Assembly: GCA_037042915.1 (NCBI GenBank)
Contig: CM073193.1
Span: 3,472,001-3,536,000 of the forward strand
Source: Auricularia sp. M13
Taxonomy: Eukaryota > Basidiomycota > Agaricomycetes > Auriculariales > Auriculariaceae
Length of the DNA stretch: 64,000 nt
Reading direction: 5' to 3'
Shown piece after piece: positions 1 through 12,890 of the stretch (position 1 is its first letter; each line of letters begins with the position of its first letter). The notes under the pieces are model-generated. The model worked only from the letters and a program-made list of their open reading frames with translations, had not been told where the DNA came from and ran no database searches. The position numbers were made by a program, and so were the translations under genes.

Positions 1-2094
1 TAACCCCTGCAGGAAGCCACGGTTCGCGCCGCCAGGCCCGTTGTAGGCCCGCCGGCGTGCTCCCTCTTCCTCCATGCGGTGAACGGCATATGTAACGTCG
101 AAGGCCTCCTTGAGCGTCGCAAGACCGGGCGAGCGCGCCTCCCGGCCGCCGCGCAGAGAGTGGAGGAGGGGAGAGTCCTGCGGCTCGATTTGCGGGGTCG
201 GCGGGGGTGGCACGAACGACTCCTGACACCACGGATGCGCGAGGAACTCGTCGATAGTATAGCGTTGAGCCGGGTCGACACATAACAGATGCGAAACCAG
301 GTCCTTCGCTGCGAACGCGAATGAGTACGACGCAACGTTAGTACGATGAAAGTCTCACCAGCGGGGCTAATGTTGTCCCACCATGGCGAAAGGAACGTGT
401 AGTATCCCTTCGCAACCTTCTCCGTGAGCACGTTAATGCTCTCGTCGTAGAAAGGCGGGAAGCCACAGAGCAACGTGTACAATACGCAGCCGAGAGCCCA
501 CATGTCGACGCTCTTCGAGTACCGCTCGTCCTTGACGATTTCAGGTGCGGTGTAACCGACAGTGCCGCAAGGCGTCATCGTCTCCTCGTTCCAGATGACC
601 TTGGACAGGCCGAAATCGGCGATCTTGACGCGACCGATGCCACCTCCACCGACTCCCGGGATAAACTCTCCCTCGTCTTCCTTGTCCTCGTCAAACTGCT
701 TCTGCGGCGGCTCCTTGGATGGGATAATCGGTATGCGCTCGAAAAGTAAGTTTTCCGGCTTGATGTCACTGTGACGACGCATTGAACAGTTTGCCTGGAG
801 AGTCGAATGCTCCACGTACCGGTGCACCACACCACGTTCCTCGTGCAAATAACGGATGCCGTGGGCAACTTGCAAGATGACATGCCTCGAGAGTTGCTCC
901 GAAAAATACGTGAGCTTGACGCTGTGATGGAACAAACGGTCAGTATCGCGCGATGCAGACAGCATGATTTGCTCACATCTGGTGGAAGAGCTCCCCGCCC
1001 TCCATCACTACCGTACTGTCAGATGGCACCACAAATGTCAACGAAAAGCTTACATTCCAGGACAAGATAATAATACTCGTCAGACTCCGAGAACGAGAGA
1101 AGTTTAACGATGCTGGGATGATTCGTGCCACGCATGATCTGGACCTCTGCCAACGGACATGGTCAAACTTGTGTCCCCGACGGGTAGCACGGGCGGATAA
1201 CCCACCTTTGAGGATGTTTGCGCGCTGCGAAGCCAAAAGGTCAGCAACCGACGCAGGCGGGGCAACCGAGAACGAAGGGCTGAAGCGGGCGAGCTGGACC
1301 AGAATGCTTTGCTTACCTCTGTCGCGCGCGGCCGTTTCTTGAACTGAGGGTTAAGGTGCTTGTTGCCCTCCTAGAAGCCACGCGCGCGAGCAGAGTGAGA
1401 GCGGGAAGGATGAATTAGGTCAGTGGCGGGATTGAAGGTAAAAGAAATGGGCGAGGGCCAGCAGGAGAAAGAGCAAGACCAGACGACTACTAACCTGGTG
1501 CGAGTTGAGTTCAAACTTGCGAACGACCTTGACTGCGAGATAGAGCGCGTCAACGGGCTGCCCCCGGATTGCGCGCGGTGACGTAGGACGGGATCGTACC
1601 CGCGACTTTGCGTCCGGTCGAGAGCTCGACGGCCTTGTACACGTTTGAGAACGCGCCGCTGGACGAATGCCACGCCAGTCAGTTCAGGGATTGCGGCGCT
1701 GGGAGGGCAACTTACTCTCCCATTTTCTCAAGCAGCTTGAAGCGCTCGAGGCCAGGATAAAACGGCATCTTGCTCTTGGCCTGCTTCTCCTCCTCGACTA
1801 TGGACACGATGTGCTCCTTGGGCACCACCGGCTGCGGCTGCTTGCTCTCGGGTACGGCGGGCACGGCGAACTGGTGTTGTTGCGGCTGCTGCTGCTGCTG
1901 CTGCTGCTGGGGCGAGTGGCCGCCGTGTGCGGGCGAGTGCGAGCGATGCGATGCGTCATCAGCTCCGGTCTGGTTATGCATGGCGTTCTTGCCATGACGA
2001 ATCAAGTCTAGATCCAGGTCAGTCGTCGAACGCAAGCGTCGGACGCCAAGCACCCACTTTTGAACGCGTCGACGACGAGGCCGCCAGGAGGCAT
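1..2094 (-). CDS. srk1: SRK1/RCK2-like CAMK-family protein kinase (C-terminal end cut by window edge)
   Basis: Ser/Thr kinase of the fungal Srk1/Rck2 (MAPKAPK-like) group, known to act below the Hog1/Sty1 stress MAP kinase. Reading exons on the minus strand gives the glycine-loop segment GAFSNVYKAVELSTGRKVA, the ATP-lysine stretch VKVVRKFELNSHQ, the catalytic loop HRDIKPENLLF (HRD rebuilt across an intron ending near 774), KIADFGLSKVIW, the activation-segment pieces CGTVGYTAPEIVKDERYSKS and DMWALGCVLYTLLCGFPPFY, and C-terminal RYTIDEFLAHPW. The tail EAFDVTYAVHRMEEEGARRR is typical of fungal Srk1. The Gly-rich insert (PGVGGGGIGRVKIADFG) also fits. The start at 2094 joins MPPGGLVVDAFK through a short GT-AG intron to LIRHGKNAMHNQTG; this is inferred. 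The N-terminal region carries a polyglutamine tract. The last residues lie beyond base 1. Confidence 0.9.
1885..1909 (-). repeat. (CAG)8 polyglutamine tract in the kinase N-terminus
   Basis: Eight consecutive CTG triplets on the plus strand read as CAG on the coding strand and give eight glutamines, followed by PQQHQ. The repeat lies in the disordered N-terminal extension before the kinase domain. A pure CAG run of this length is a likely site of length variation between strains. Confidence 0.85.
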
Positions 2095-2330
2095 GATTTG
2101 CAGTGTGAAAAGGGAGAGAGAAGATGGGATTTGACTGAGATTGAAGTGAGCAGCGCTCCCGTACGTCACTTCGTCTATAACCGTTTCTCGCTCGCAACAA
2201 CGTCATTTGTTTGGCTGACCGACAAACAATCGTCACCAAACCTGCAGATACACATAGGTATCATTGCCATTCCTATCCGCACCGCACACACAGTAGTAGG
2301 GTAAATAAAAACATAAAATATTCGTACAAA

Positions 2331-4494
2331 TCATAATGCTATGGTTCTCCGTCTTGCGCTGATGGACCCGGCATTATTCCCTATCTCGTGCGACCGAATC
2401 CGCGCGTCCGCAGCTATGAGCAGGTGCTGAAAATGCGTCAGTCCATGCCCGCCGGATGGTGCACCACTCTCTCACCTGCCCCGGAGAAAGGCCCAGAGCC
2501 GCAGTGCTCGCCTTCTTGCGGAGTGCAATAGGGACCGCTGTGGCGATCGTCGTTCGAGGCAGGCTTTCCGCGCGTCCTGCCTCCACATCCACGTTGTCGC
2601 CTGCCTCGTACCCTTCTTCATCCTCCTCGAGAGTGACGACGCTCGCTCGCGTCGCGAGGATCCAAACCCCTAGGAACGTCATCGCCACCCCGTTTGCGAA
2701 GCTGAGGAATTGATGAAACTTGACATTCTCACTGAGGGTACGGGTCAATCAACGGTTCCTCCTGTCCAGAGAACCAGAACTCACAAATCTCGATATAATA
2801 TGGCACTTCCGACGATGGCCGCAAGGTTGAAACCGACGAATTGCGACGGGATGACGGCCTTGAGAGATGATGCAAGATCAGACAAGATGCACCACCACCA
2901 GCACACATGTCCTCACTTTACTGTCGAATCGCATCAATGCCCGATTGAGATAGCGGATCTGACCCAGGCCCGTGAAGAGGAGAACCTGGCGAGAAGCGTT
3001 ACGGCGACACCGTGCTGGAGAGTCGCACGCACGGCAATTGTAGGGTATGTGATCCAATACTTGAAAATAGAGAACCCGAGCATGCTGATCAGCGTGCTGA
3101 TGGCCTGAGATCCCCCCGGTGAGTGAAATGCCACGCTTGTCCCGCCCGACTGTTCTGACCTTGGTAGAGAGTACAGTATATCCACCTTCGAGACGATCAG
3201 CGGCGAGGGACGAAACCAGATAGGGAGGAGACACTCACCAAAAAGAGCGCAAATTCCGATGTCTATAAAGATCCAATCGTTCCCATAACTTCGCTTAGAT
3301 AACCCGACGAGAATAACGACACATGCCACACATATGGCTGAATATATAAGGAAAACGCGCTGTTTTATGGCAGCCAGCAGTCCAGCAGGGTCGAGCTGAA
3401 GGCGGCGTCAGCGACCGGCTTGCACACCCATGCCAAACGTGCAACCTACACGAAGGTCGGACGTCTTTGCGGCTGAGATCACAGTCACCGCTCCGAGAAT
3501 GGTAAGTGCAATTCCCAGCAAGTCGCGCTGGATGTACCGTCAGTCCCGAAAGTCCGGGGCGTGCTGGAATACATGCCTTCCTGAACTTTTCGTGCAGTAT
3601 CAGGGGGGCAAAGAAGCAGTTAGCTATCAACGCTGACTGGAGGACTAGTTTAGCATGTCGAGGAGACCTAGATAGACTTGATCTTACCGCGCCTAGCGGG
3701 GCCACGACGGATGCAGGCGCATAGGCGTAGGAGAGGAAATTGCCAAACTCTCCGATGTTCATGAGAGCGAAACCCAGCCACCTGTGCATAGTTAATGACG
3801 AGACATGAGATCTGCTATTCTGTACCCACCATAGCTTCGACTTGAGGTAGTCCGACTCATTCCCCTCGTCGGAGTCCGAGCTCTCGCCGGACTGTGCTGC
3901 TGGACGAGGCGACGGCGCGGCCGCGGCGTCTCGTCTAGCCGACGGGGTAACACTTTCCGGAGGTCCCACAACGCCCTCTGCATCCCCTGGCGTTGAGATT
4001 GCACTCTTAGGCGCAAGCTTGACCTTCGGCACGAGGCGGCGCGAACCCGAATGCAGACTAGACGCGCGAGGCCGGGGCAGGATAGCAGCCACACCCTGAG
4101 CGACGTGCTGCCGCCTGTCGACAATATCGGAGCCTGTAGCGGACGACGACGGCGGGAGGCCCGAAAGCGCCTTGCGCAGCGGCGGGCGCTGGAGGAGCGG
4201 CTCCGTTTCGAGGATGACGGCGGTCGAGGGCAGATAACGCACTGGCGACGTCCCGCGCGCGCCGTACGACGACGTTGTCGATGATGCCCGCGACCGGGCA
4301 CGGTGAGGTTGGTTAGCGGGACCCTTCCCCTTGCCGCCGCTGCCGTTCTGTTGCTTCTGCTGCTCGAGATTGAGCCGTCTGTGGGCGAGCTTTTGGAAGT
4401 TGAGGGCGAGCGAGATGACCACGTTCGAGCCGATGACAACGCCAATGCCAATGGCCGTGGGCGTGTCGATGGGCTGCCGCTTCCAGATGTCCAT
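2331..4494 (-). CDS. NIPA-family (DUF803) magnesium transporter
   Basis: Membrane protein of the NIPA/SLC57 magnesium transporter family. The first helix is seen in TAIGIGVVIGSNVVISLALN, followed by LNFQKLAHRR. A long, low-complexity Ser/Pro-rich loop of about 190 residues then separates it from the conserved block GFALMNIGEFGNFLSYAYAP and ASVVAPLGAV. Further helices include SALIANCFFAPLILHEKFRK and FANGVAMTFLGVWILATRAS. The start at MDIWKRQPIDTP (4494) is chosen because it sits just before the first helix; in-frame ATGs further upstream (to 4593) add only a polar leader. The C-terminus is inferred by splicing LSPGQ to HLLIAAD, ending at 2331. It is head to head with MED20. Substrate is assigned from the family only. 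Confidence 0.85.
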
Positions 4495-4625
4495 GGGCAG
4501 ACACGACGCTCGGAAAGCGCTGCAACGGTCGGCAGCCGGGGAGACGCGCTTCGGCATACTCCGAAAGTGTCTTTGCCTCTGATCCCTCGTCATTTCTTCA
4601 GATCTGATTGTGCTTCCATTTCGCC
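4495..4625. promoter_or_regulatory. Divergent promoter region, NIPA transporter / MED20
   Basis: 131 bp separate the two start codons. The MED20-proximal half is rich in T and C. I see no clear TATA box. The region must hold both 5' ends. Confidence 0.5.
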
Positions 4626-5655
4626 ATGGGTTTTACTACGTGCGTGCGCGATGCGTAACTTGCGCAAACTCCCCGCCAACTGTGGACGAAGGCTTGCCCG
4701 GTGGATGAATACAAATGGAGCAGGTATGGACATGCTGCGCGAGAGCATCGTTAAGAACCATATGGTTAGAATTGAACTTGATAGCATATCCCCGCGTACT
4801 CATGCATTTGAATAGGGCCAATTCAGAGGAAGATGGAACCTGGCTATTCGCTCATACCGTTCGAATCTCGCACCTACCTTAGGGCTTAGCCTTAATTTTG
4901 AACGATCGATGTGGACTATTAGCATGAGCGAGGTCGCTTTCGTGCTCATAGAGGATCCCACCGTGGCATCACGAGCAGAGCAGGCGTCGAAAGACGACGC
5001 ATCCAACACCGAACGCCCACCTCATTATCGCAACACTCTCATCACCTTAACACCGCCCAATTCTCTGGAACAGCTGCTGAACCAAACGAAAGCACCGTGG
5101 ACAAGGACGACTCAACCAGTCATCCTAATTGACGGAGCGATCTTCAGCGTTGGCACAGACTGGGTTATACGAGCTGGCAACGTTGTCATGCCCGGTGGGC
5201 TTGTAAAGGGACTTTTACTCGAGGTATGCATGCGCAATGCGTCACGAATTATTTTTGAAATGCACCTTTGAAGGCAGAGTATCTCCCGCTGGCCAACAGG
5301 CCGTCTGGGACGGCGAGCGGACAAACCTCAGAACTGTTAGTCCACTCCGTGCCAGATTGATCTCATCTAACCGTTTTCAAGGTTTAGCAATTTATTGACC
5401 TCGTTGCTGCCACCGGTGCCGGACGCCAAAACGGTCGCAGTTTCTGTCTCAGACCAGGAGTGGCATGAGGTTCTCGGCCCGGGGAATGATGGCTTTGGAA
5501 ACGAAACCGACAACGCGGCAGCTGGCGACTCTGACGATGTTTATGCATATGGCTATCCTTCGCCCCGGGGGGAAGACGACTGGTCCGGAGTCAACCGTGA
5601 CCGCAAGAGTGCTTTCATGATTCACGCCGTACTGCGCTCTGAGGGCCTCCTGTAA
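4626..5655 (+). CDS. MED20: Mediator complex subunit 20 (Med20/Srb2)
   Basis: Head-module Mediator subunit with a TBP-like fold, linking activators to RNA polymerase II. The first exon is MGFTT; after an intron it continues LARWMNTNGAGMDMLRESIV and KNHM. Later blocks RWNLAIRSYRSNLAPTLGLS, LNFERSMWTISMSEVAFVLI, TRTTQPVILIDGAIFSVGTD and GGLVKGLLLE joined to AEYLPLA match the fungal Med20 pattern. It ends with KSAFMIHAVLRSEGLL at 5655. The exon join between KNHM and RWNLAIRS is not resolved: the obvious GTTAGA donor and the AG acceptors near 4830 do not give the right phase. This may be a sequence error or an unusual splice site. Confidence 0.85.
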
Positions 5656-5802
5656 ATTAGTGTATTTTTCACAATGAAGAAAATCGCATTGCAGCACTCA
5701 CGAGGTTGCTCGCAAGGTCCGGTCGGCTTGCCGATCCGAAGTGCTTCTTCACGGCTGTCATCGTCGGTGCAATGCGCATGTCTCGCCAACACTTTGCATT
5801 CC

Positions 5803-7546
5803 ATGCACCTGCTCGCACGAGAAACTAGGCGTTTGCGGCTTGGTGCTACGTGTAGAACTGCTCGTCGCAGCTTGTCCACCAATGCCAGCGCATCGTTTTA
5901 TAGGAATAAGCTGCTTGAGACGTACGCAGACAAGCCGACGAGCAGGCTGTCCTTGCGGCAGCTAGTGCGCCTGTTCAAATCGTCGACTATTCCACGCTCA
6001 CCGCTTTGAAGGTATTCTACGGCCGTGCAATGAATGAGGAGAGACTTATCAAGGTGTGTGTTGCTAGAGGGGTCCCAGCAAGAGCGTTCACCGTCGCAGA
6101 GTGCCAATTATGTCCGCACGGAGCTTCCTGTTCGAATAGCACATCGAATCCGCAACATGCAGTCTCTGCCTTATGTTGTCGTAACGCAAGACCAGGTCGC
6201 GAAGGTCTACGAGGTGCGCAAGCTTTCCACGTGATAAACGTGATGTTGAACCGTTGAGCAGTTATACTGGAAAGCATTCGACAAGTGCGCCTGCATGCCC
6301 ATCATGGCTAGCTGTATTCTCACAACCCGCTCAGGTTTCGCACATACCCACCAATTACGACATTGGAAGAAAACGACGCGTTCTGCAGGTTTCTTCACGA
6401 CCTGTTGAATGAACAGTGCGCCCATGTCGTTTCGTTCGTAGGTTCGGCGCTAAGTGTATCACTAGTCTTCCCGTTATTCCCAATCTCTTTCTAGGCCTTT
6501 CTTTGGCATCACCGTAAGTACCAGCCTAGGCTTCAGGCCAACAACTTCTTACCTATTGCTTCAGTTATATGGAGCCGGAGGATCTAGACTCCTTCATGCG
6601 GCGCATGCTCGTGTCGAGAATCTCACGACGGGTGCTCGTCCAGCATCACATTGCATTATCGCACTCCCTCGCTGGCCACGACGAGGATGGTCAGAATCAC
6701 GTCGGAATTATATATACGGCTTTGAACGCCCGAGCAAGCGTCGAACGCTGTGCCGCACTTTTGCGCCAGCGTCCGCACGACATCGACGAGGATGCTGCCC
6801 AGGAACTGAAGAGCGCCATCTGGCCTGAAGTTATCGTAGACGGTCACCTTGAAACAAGGTTCTCGTATATTCGCGAACACTTCGAGTACATGGTCTTTGA
6901 ATTACTCAAAAATGTGAGTGGAGCTTTTGCGAACATAAGTGACCGAGACTCATGATCTCAGTCGATGCGATTCACAAGAATACACCATAGACATGATGAT
7001 ATTCCTCCGCCGATCCGAGTGACTATCGTCGCCGGGTCGGATGACATACACCTACGAATTTCTGACCAAGGTGTGTCTGCAGGCACATTCACATGGTCGA
7101 ATGCTTAAGATGGACGTGGAGGCGGCGGTTTATTGTCGAGCGACATTCATCAAGCGAGCGATCTCTTCTCCTTCTCCCACACGCGCAATGCCACTCGGAC
7201 GGAAAGCACTCGCTTGCAGATGCTTCGCGCTGTATCGGAGAACGGTGGAATCAGCGCAACAATCGACGAACAAGTTGAACGATGGAAGAAGGCGACAGAG
7301 CGCAAGAGCAAGGAGGCTTCGCAGCACTGGCGGCAAGATATACATCCACGGATTGGTCTTGGCTTGCCCATGAGTAATGTCTTCGCTCGTTACTTCGGTG
7401 GCGAACTGGAACTGGTATCCTTGGACGGCTGGGGTGCGCGTGAATCTAGCTCATCCAAGCATTTCTAATTTGGGACAGGGACTGACGTGTATCTGCGGTT
7501 ACCAAAACTGGTGGGTCTTCACTGCAATGTTGTGCTACAAGGCTAA
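5803..7546 (+). CDS. Mitochondrial PDK/BCKDK-type kinase
   Basis: Kinase that phosphorylates and inactivates a mitochondrial 2-oxo acid dehydrogenase E1 (pyruvate or branched-chain). The fold is histidine-kinase-like. A basic, Ser/Arg-rich leader (MHLLARETRRLRLGATCRTA) looks like a mitochondrial presequence and sets the start at 5803. Family blocks in order: SLRQLV, NYVRTELPVRIAHRIRNMQ, LPYVVVTQDQVAKVYE, PEDLDSFMRRMLVSRISRRV, LVQHHIALSHSLAGHDEDGQ, YIREHFEYMVFELLKN (N-box region), IRVTIVAGSDDIHLRISDQ, GRGGGGLLSSDIHQ, FSHTRN and GLGLPMSNVFARYFGGELEL. The end VYLRLPKLVGLHCNVVLQG fits. I cannot tell pyruvate from branched-chain specificity (yeast Pkp1/Pkp2 relatives). Confidence 0.9.
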
Positions 7547-7830
7547 AGTCAGCAAAGGGGACGAATCTGGAGGGCATAGAAGTTTGAATGCATACTAAGG
7601 ATGTATACTTAAATATTTGATTTGCTGTATGTTCACGCCCTGAATCTGAGCTACCTGTCAACCAGTACGCTGCGGATAAGAACCCTAATAATACCATATA
7701 ATACAGTAATAGCAATTCTAGATTCTGCAAGTCGTTAAAGGCCGTGACGGAAGCATCACGACGCGCTTGTACATGTTTGGCCACCGCGTTTCAAGTTGCT
7801 GCCCGTCCATTCCCCGACATCCTCACAAGA

Positions 7831-10800
7831 ATGACTGACCAACTCGCCGAGGAACTCCCCAAGGTCGACCTTGGCCTAAAATACCGATACCTGCGCTAAT
7901 AAGGCTTAGGCGACGAAGTTGTTCCCTCTATTCTACAAGCCGAGTCCGTCCGATGACCGAAGCGATGCTGCACCAACAGTACAGCCAAAGGTTCAGCGGA
8001 AGGCTCAAATCAAAGCTACTGGATCAACATCCAGCGAGAATATTCGGAATTCACAGATGGCGAAGAAATCTTCCAGTGCGCATGAGCAGCTGTAGCTGTA
8101 AGGCTGGTTTATGGCTGACGCATGGGACTTAGAGCAGCAACCTTTACGAAAGGCCGACTCTGATGGCAAGCTTACCGCGATGTTTCGTCGCAAGCCTGCC
8201 CGTTCTTCAGCACCTATGCCACTGTCGCCGACGTCTTTGAATCGACCTCTGCTCCTAGGCGATACCAGTGAGGACGAGGTTGGACCGCCAAGTGCACCTA
8301 CATCTGAAGACGCAGTCCCTGCGACAAGCAGCCCTACTCCTTCTAGTCTACCTGACTTGGACGCTGGGGTCGCGGGCTCTTCGCGTACACCGCCTTCTCC
8401 CATATCCATTTCATCTGCCGACGACGTCACTTCCGTCGTGGCACCCTTGCCTAAGAGGGCCCGCAAAGCCCGCCAGGCTACACCCATCGTCATTGAAGAC
8501 GATGGCGGCAACACTGTCATACCGTCTCGTTCCTCCAAACCACTGGTCCGAACCGAAACGATGTCATCTGTCGGTTCTCGCGACCAACCCATCGAGATCG
8601 AGGACTCACCCACAAAGCTGAAACCGAACCATCCGTTCTTCGCGCCTCGTCCAGCTGTCCCGCTTTCCCCAACGCGCGCCCCCAAGCTGCCTCCAGAATG
8701 GCCGCGCGGTGACGCGCAACATATCCGTGGCGACCAAAGCCACCTTTCTGTTGGTTCACCTACCGTTTGCTTCGCACATCCGAGAAACATGAGCACTATT
8801 CTCGACGCAGCACCAGTGGCGTGGTTGAATTCTGCGTCCGTATCTACCGAACCGCCACGACACGCCTGCGCGCGTCGTGACATGGATCCATCCCCGCTGG
8901 AGTCGAACACATCGGTGATTGCTGCTTCTCATTCATCTCATCCTGCCTTTCACGCCCACCATGATCCTTCGCCAAGCGGTACCTGGAACGAGCGATATCG
9001 GCCAACTGCTGCCCAACATGTTCTAGGCAATGAGCACCATGCTCGTTACCTGCGATCTTGGCTAGAGGCTCTGCGGCTGCAGATAGACTCTGCCCAGGAC
9101 GGCCCTTCCACAAAGGCTCGCGTCCATCAAATTCGAACGAAGCGCTCTGCCGTGATACGAGCTGTTAACCCCAAGCGGAAGCGGCGTCGTGCTTCGAACA
9201 ACAGCGATGTTGACGAGTGGATTGTCAGTGAGGACGATGACGAGGACGACAATGACAGTGTAATGGGACGCAGCGACGATGAATTTCAGCCAATTGTTCC
9301 AGACGCGTCAACGGACACTCCCAAACCTGGTGGCGACATAACTTTCACGAAACTCTCCAACGTTATCTTGCTCTCTGGGCCGCCAGGTGTTGGCAAATCA
9401 GCTGCTGCCCACGCGTGTGCCATGGAACTCGACTGGTCTGTCTTCGAAATTTATCCTGGCATCGGGAAACGAAGCGGTACAAGTATTCTGTCATTGGTGG
9501 GTGACGCGGCGCGCAATCACCTGCTTCATCGAGGAAAGACTCGAGATAACATCGCGCTCGGCGACACCGGTGCAACTGCAGAGCGTGTGCCACTCGGCAC
9601 CTCTTTAACCGAGTGTCTCAACCATGCTGCGGAAGCGCGGGCTGTCCCGCAGTCTTTGTTTCTCTTCGACGAAGTCGACAATCTATTCCGCGACGATGCC
9701 AATTTTTGGCCCACTCTCGTCCAATTTATTGCGGATTCGCGCCGGCCAGTAATTCTGACATGTAATGGTATGTACATTCGACATACTACATTTGCAGCTG
9801 ACTTTCTCTCAGATACGTCGCTGGTTCCGTTGGAGGACCTCCCGATCCAGGCCATACTAGAATTCAAGCCCTGCGAGCCTGAGTTAGCCATCTCGTATCT
9901 GCAACATTTGGCCCAACTAAATGGCCTGCATCTCGAGCGTGATGTCGCTCGTTCAATCTATGCGTGCGACCATAATGGCCTTGTGCTTGAAGATTGCTCA
10001 CGTGGCGATCTACGACAATCAATCAACATTCTGCAATTCTGGGCGTCACTTGCAGCTGTGTCCAGCAGTCGCGAACCCGTGGCTGCGGATGCTGTTGCCA
10101 CAGACTGGTCACAGGCGTCGGGTACCACGGTCAATACGCCCTTACAACGCCACCAATTTGGACACGAGGATGCTCAAGATTTGCATGACCTCTGGCGATT
10201 GACGGACATGGCTTCGCGGTTTGATTCTCACAGGGAATCCCTCATCGCGTCTATTGAGCAGGTATGCCGGCTCCAGGATGAATGCTAAGGCGGCAGAATA
10301 CACTGACATCTTGCATTACACGTTAGACGGGACAGCCGCAGCAGGAGGACGACGTTGTGGGGCGTGTACAGCTACCGGCGAGCGATGCGATGGACCATCT
10401 CGTCGGGTCCGGATTTCTCGATCGCTTCGACTCTATAAAGGCGGCAGCTTTATGGGCCAGTCGACATGAATTCGAATCGACTGGTGCCGGTATTCGCGCA
10501 CGTGGCTCGGCCTCTCCGAGTAGCGTCCGGATGGACTGGAAGACGCTCTCAGCAGACCAAAGATGGCATCAGATGCAACAAGCGGCATTCTTGGAGGATA
10601 TAGTTTCCTCTTCTGCTCTCACAGTCTCACGACGGGAAATGGTTCTGGACTATGTGCCTCGCGTTATGGAGATGGTACGGTGCGATGATGTTTTCGAGGC
10701 TAATCAGAATGGCGCGGCGACTCAGGCAGATGGAGGCAGGCGCAGGACGCGGGGACAGCGAAAGCAGCAGTATGAGCGATATGTAACTTTAGGGCCAAGT

Positions 10801-10842
10801 GCCATGGCCGCTGTCCGCACGCTGGGCTGGCACGTGGACTGA
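7831..10842 (+). CDS. ELG1: ELG1/ATAD5-like alternative clamp loader large subunit
   Basis: Large subunit of the Elg1-RFC complex, which unloads PCNA from chromatin. A long disordered, Ser/Pro-rich N-terminus is followed by WNERYRPTAAQHVLGNEHHA, the Walker A segment NVILLSGPPGVGKSAAAHAC, MELDWSVFEIYPGIGKRSG (an Elg1 hallmark), Walker B LFLFDEVDNLF, a sensor-1-like VILTCNG and a sensor-2-like SRGDLRQSINILQFW. After an intron around 10261-10326 the tail contains ALTVSRREMVLDYVPRVMEM and YVTLGPSAMAAVRTLGWHVD. The first exon is uncertain: MTDQLAEELPK can be joined by a 48-nt intron to ATKLFPLFYKPSPSDDRSD, but the junction near 8090-8150 into LEQQPLRKADS is unresolved. The core is secure; residues before base 8130 are less so. 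Confidence 0.88.
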
Positions 10843-10957
10843 GCGTGAGCATTCATGATTGTTTCGTGTAGTAGTAGTAGATAAGCGCGTGGCCACGCTG
10901 AACTCCGATTTCATTACTTCCTTTTCGGGCTTTCGGTTCCTTGCAATTGCGGGTTGG

Positions 10958-12890
10958 ATGGACTCGACGATGAGCGGCGCAGGCCCTCGAGACTCGGGCT
11001 CTTCGATGCAGGGCAGCGGGTCGACGACTCTGCCGCCGCTCGATATGCTTGAGCGCTTTCCGCGCCGGGGCTCCATCACCGACCCTTCCCTGCACACGTC
11101 GACGCCTCCGCCCGGCCAGCAACAAAGGACTTTGAACGCCGACGGTTCTCCGCGACACAGGCTCGGGCCCTCGCCACACGGCGCGGTCCGCCCAACGTCG
11201 CCGTACACGTTTGGCAGCGCCTCGACCACAAACGCGGGCCAGGACGGCGCCAACAACCATCTGCGCCGAATGCTGCACTCGCCAGAGACCGGTGGCGGCC
11301 GAATCGAGCGTGCGAGCTCGGGTCTGGCGCACCAGGAACAATCCCCGTCGCTGGGCGAGGACAGGACGCCGAGAGACGTCGAGATGCACGATAGCAGGGC
11401 GCAGGACCTCCGTCCCGCGTCAGCTATACGCAATAGCAACAGTCCCCAGTTCGACTACTCTATGCGCCGACATTCCATTGCCGCTGTGCAATCTTCTGAC
11501 CCTGCGCGCATGCCCTCGCCCCCGGATCGTATCAGACGAGAGCCACACCGGTCCCAATTCGGGCCTGGCAGCGGCTCGCTCAAACGAAAAATGTCCCACG
11601 ACAGATTGATATATTCAACTCTGGGCGAGGAGTCTGGCGACGCCACTAACGCAATGGCTGTCGACCCCCAAGAGCCTGCGCCGAAGAGGAGAGGCTCTGC
11701 ATTCGATACGCGCATCGCGCAGCTGAGCCTATACGATCGTCGTGACTCCGCAGAATCCAGGTCGCCCGTCTCTCAGGTCTGGGGCACAGACCGTCGGGAC
11801 TCCTCGTCGTCCATGTTCTCGTCCATTAGCAGCGTTGGGACAGGTTACTCGGGATTCTCCGCTGATTCGCAAACGAAAGGCCTGCAGAACTTTTCTTGGG
11901 CGGCTGCGACCGCGGGAGGCTCTGGTTCCGATGTTCACAACGAGGCTACAGATTCTTCTCGCACTCCGGAACCACGTGGCAGCAGCACGCCTGGAGAGTT
12001 ACCTCCTCCTCCTTCAACCGACCCACGCCCAATGCCCTCTTTGCCCTCCATGCATCCATACGCAGCTGACCGACGCATGTCTGCACCTGACGCAACTCCT
12101 CGAGTCATGGAGCGCGCGTTGCGCTCACGATCGCGACCGCCCTCGACGCGTGGTGTCGAGGCAACCAGGTCGCCGACTCGCAGCGAGGTCCCAGAATTGC
12201 CCGCCATCCGTGCGCCGCAGTCACCCTCTGAGGGATCTCAGACAGGAGCTGAACCGTCTTCGGGCGTTGCAGAATCATCCGGCGCATCGGGAAGTGGTTT
12301 GCACCCTCCCAACGCCCAAATGTCGGTCACTCCGTATTCGCGTTCACCAGAGCTGCGCGTTTCGCACAAACTCGCCGAAAGAAAGCGGCGCAAGGAGATG
12401 AAGGAGCTTTTCGATGAGCTGCGCGACCAGCTTCCCGCCGACCGTGGCATGAAGGCGAGCAAGTGGGAGATCCTGAGCAAAGGTGCGCTTACTGTGTTTC
12501 GTGTGCGAGTGAAGCAAGGCCGCTGACAAAGCGCCCCGTCCTTCGCGTACAGCCGTCGACTACATCCAGACGTTAAAGCAAAGCGAAGCCAACATGCATC
12601 GCGAAGTTGAGATGCTCCGCCACGAGCTTGAGGCTGCTCGCGCCGGCCAATACAACCCAGGCTTGCAGGGAGCAGGCGTCGGCCATCCTGTCGTTTACTC
12701 ACAGGGACCGCCAATTGCACCTTACCCACCCGGGCAGCAAGCACAAGTTGGCCGTGGTGCTGGCATGATGCATGGATACGGGCGGGCATGCCCCAAGCGC
12801 AGGCCGCGAAAGGCACGCCGCCCATGTAGTACATCTCATCTTTCTCCGTCCCCCCGATTTCCTTTCAACATGTTCGCGGCAGGATTGTAG
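10958..12890 (+). CDS. Basic helix-loop-helix transcription factor
   Basis: Nuclear DNA-binding protein. About 460 residues of Ser/Pro/Gly-rich disordered sequence precede the bHLH domain: basic region [20 protein letters not shown], loop [20 protein letters not shown], then, after an intron, helix 2 [20 protein letters not shown], which continues as a coiled coil [12 protein letters not shown]. The His-Glu-Arg spacing (HKLAERKRR) resembles E-box binders. The start at [10 protein letters not shown] (10958) is preferred over upstream codons in an otherwise featureless leader. The last 33 residues (from [10 protein letters not shown]) look non-native: one extra base before the ATG at 12788 would give [13 protein letters not shown] and a stop at about 12828, so the 3' end may contain an indel. 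The regulated genes are unknown. Confidence 0.8.

Noticed and set aside
8005-8910. 301-codon open frame on the minus strand
   Set aside because: It is antisense to the Ser/Pro-rich N-terminus of ELG1, has biased Gly/Ser/Arg composition and no family motif.
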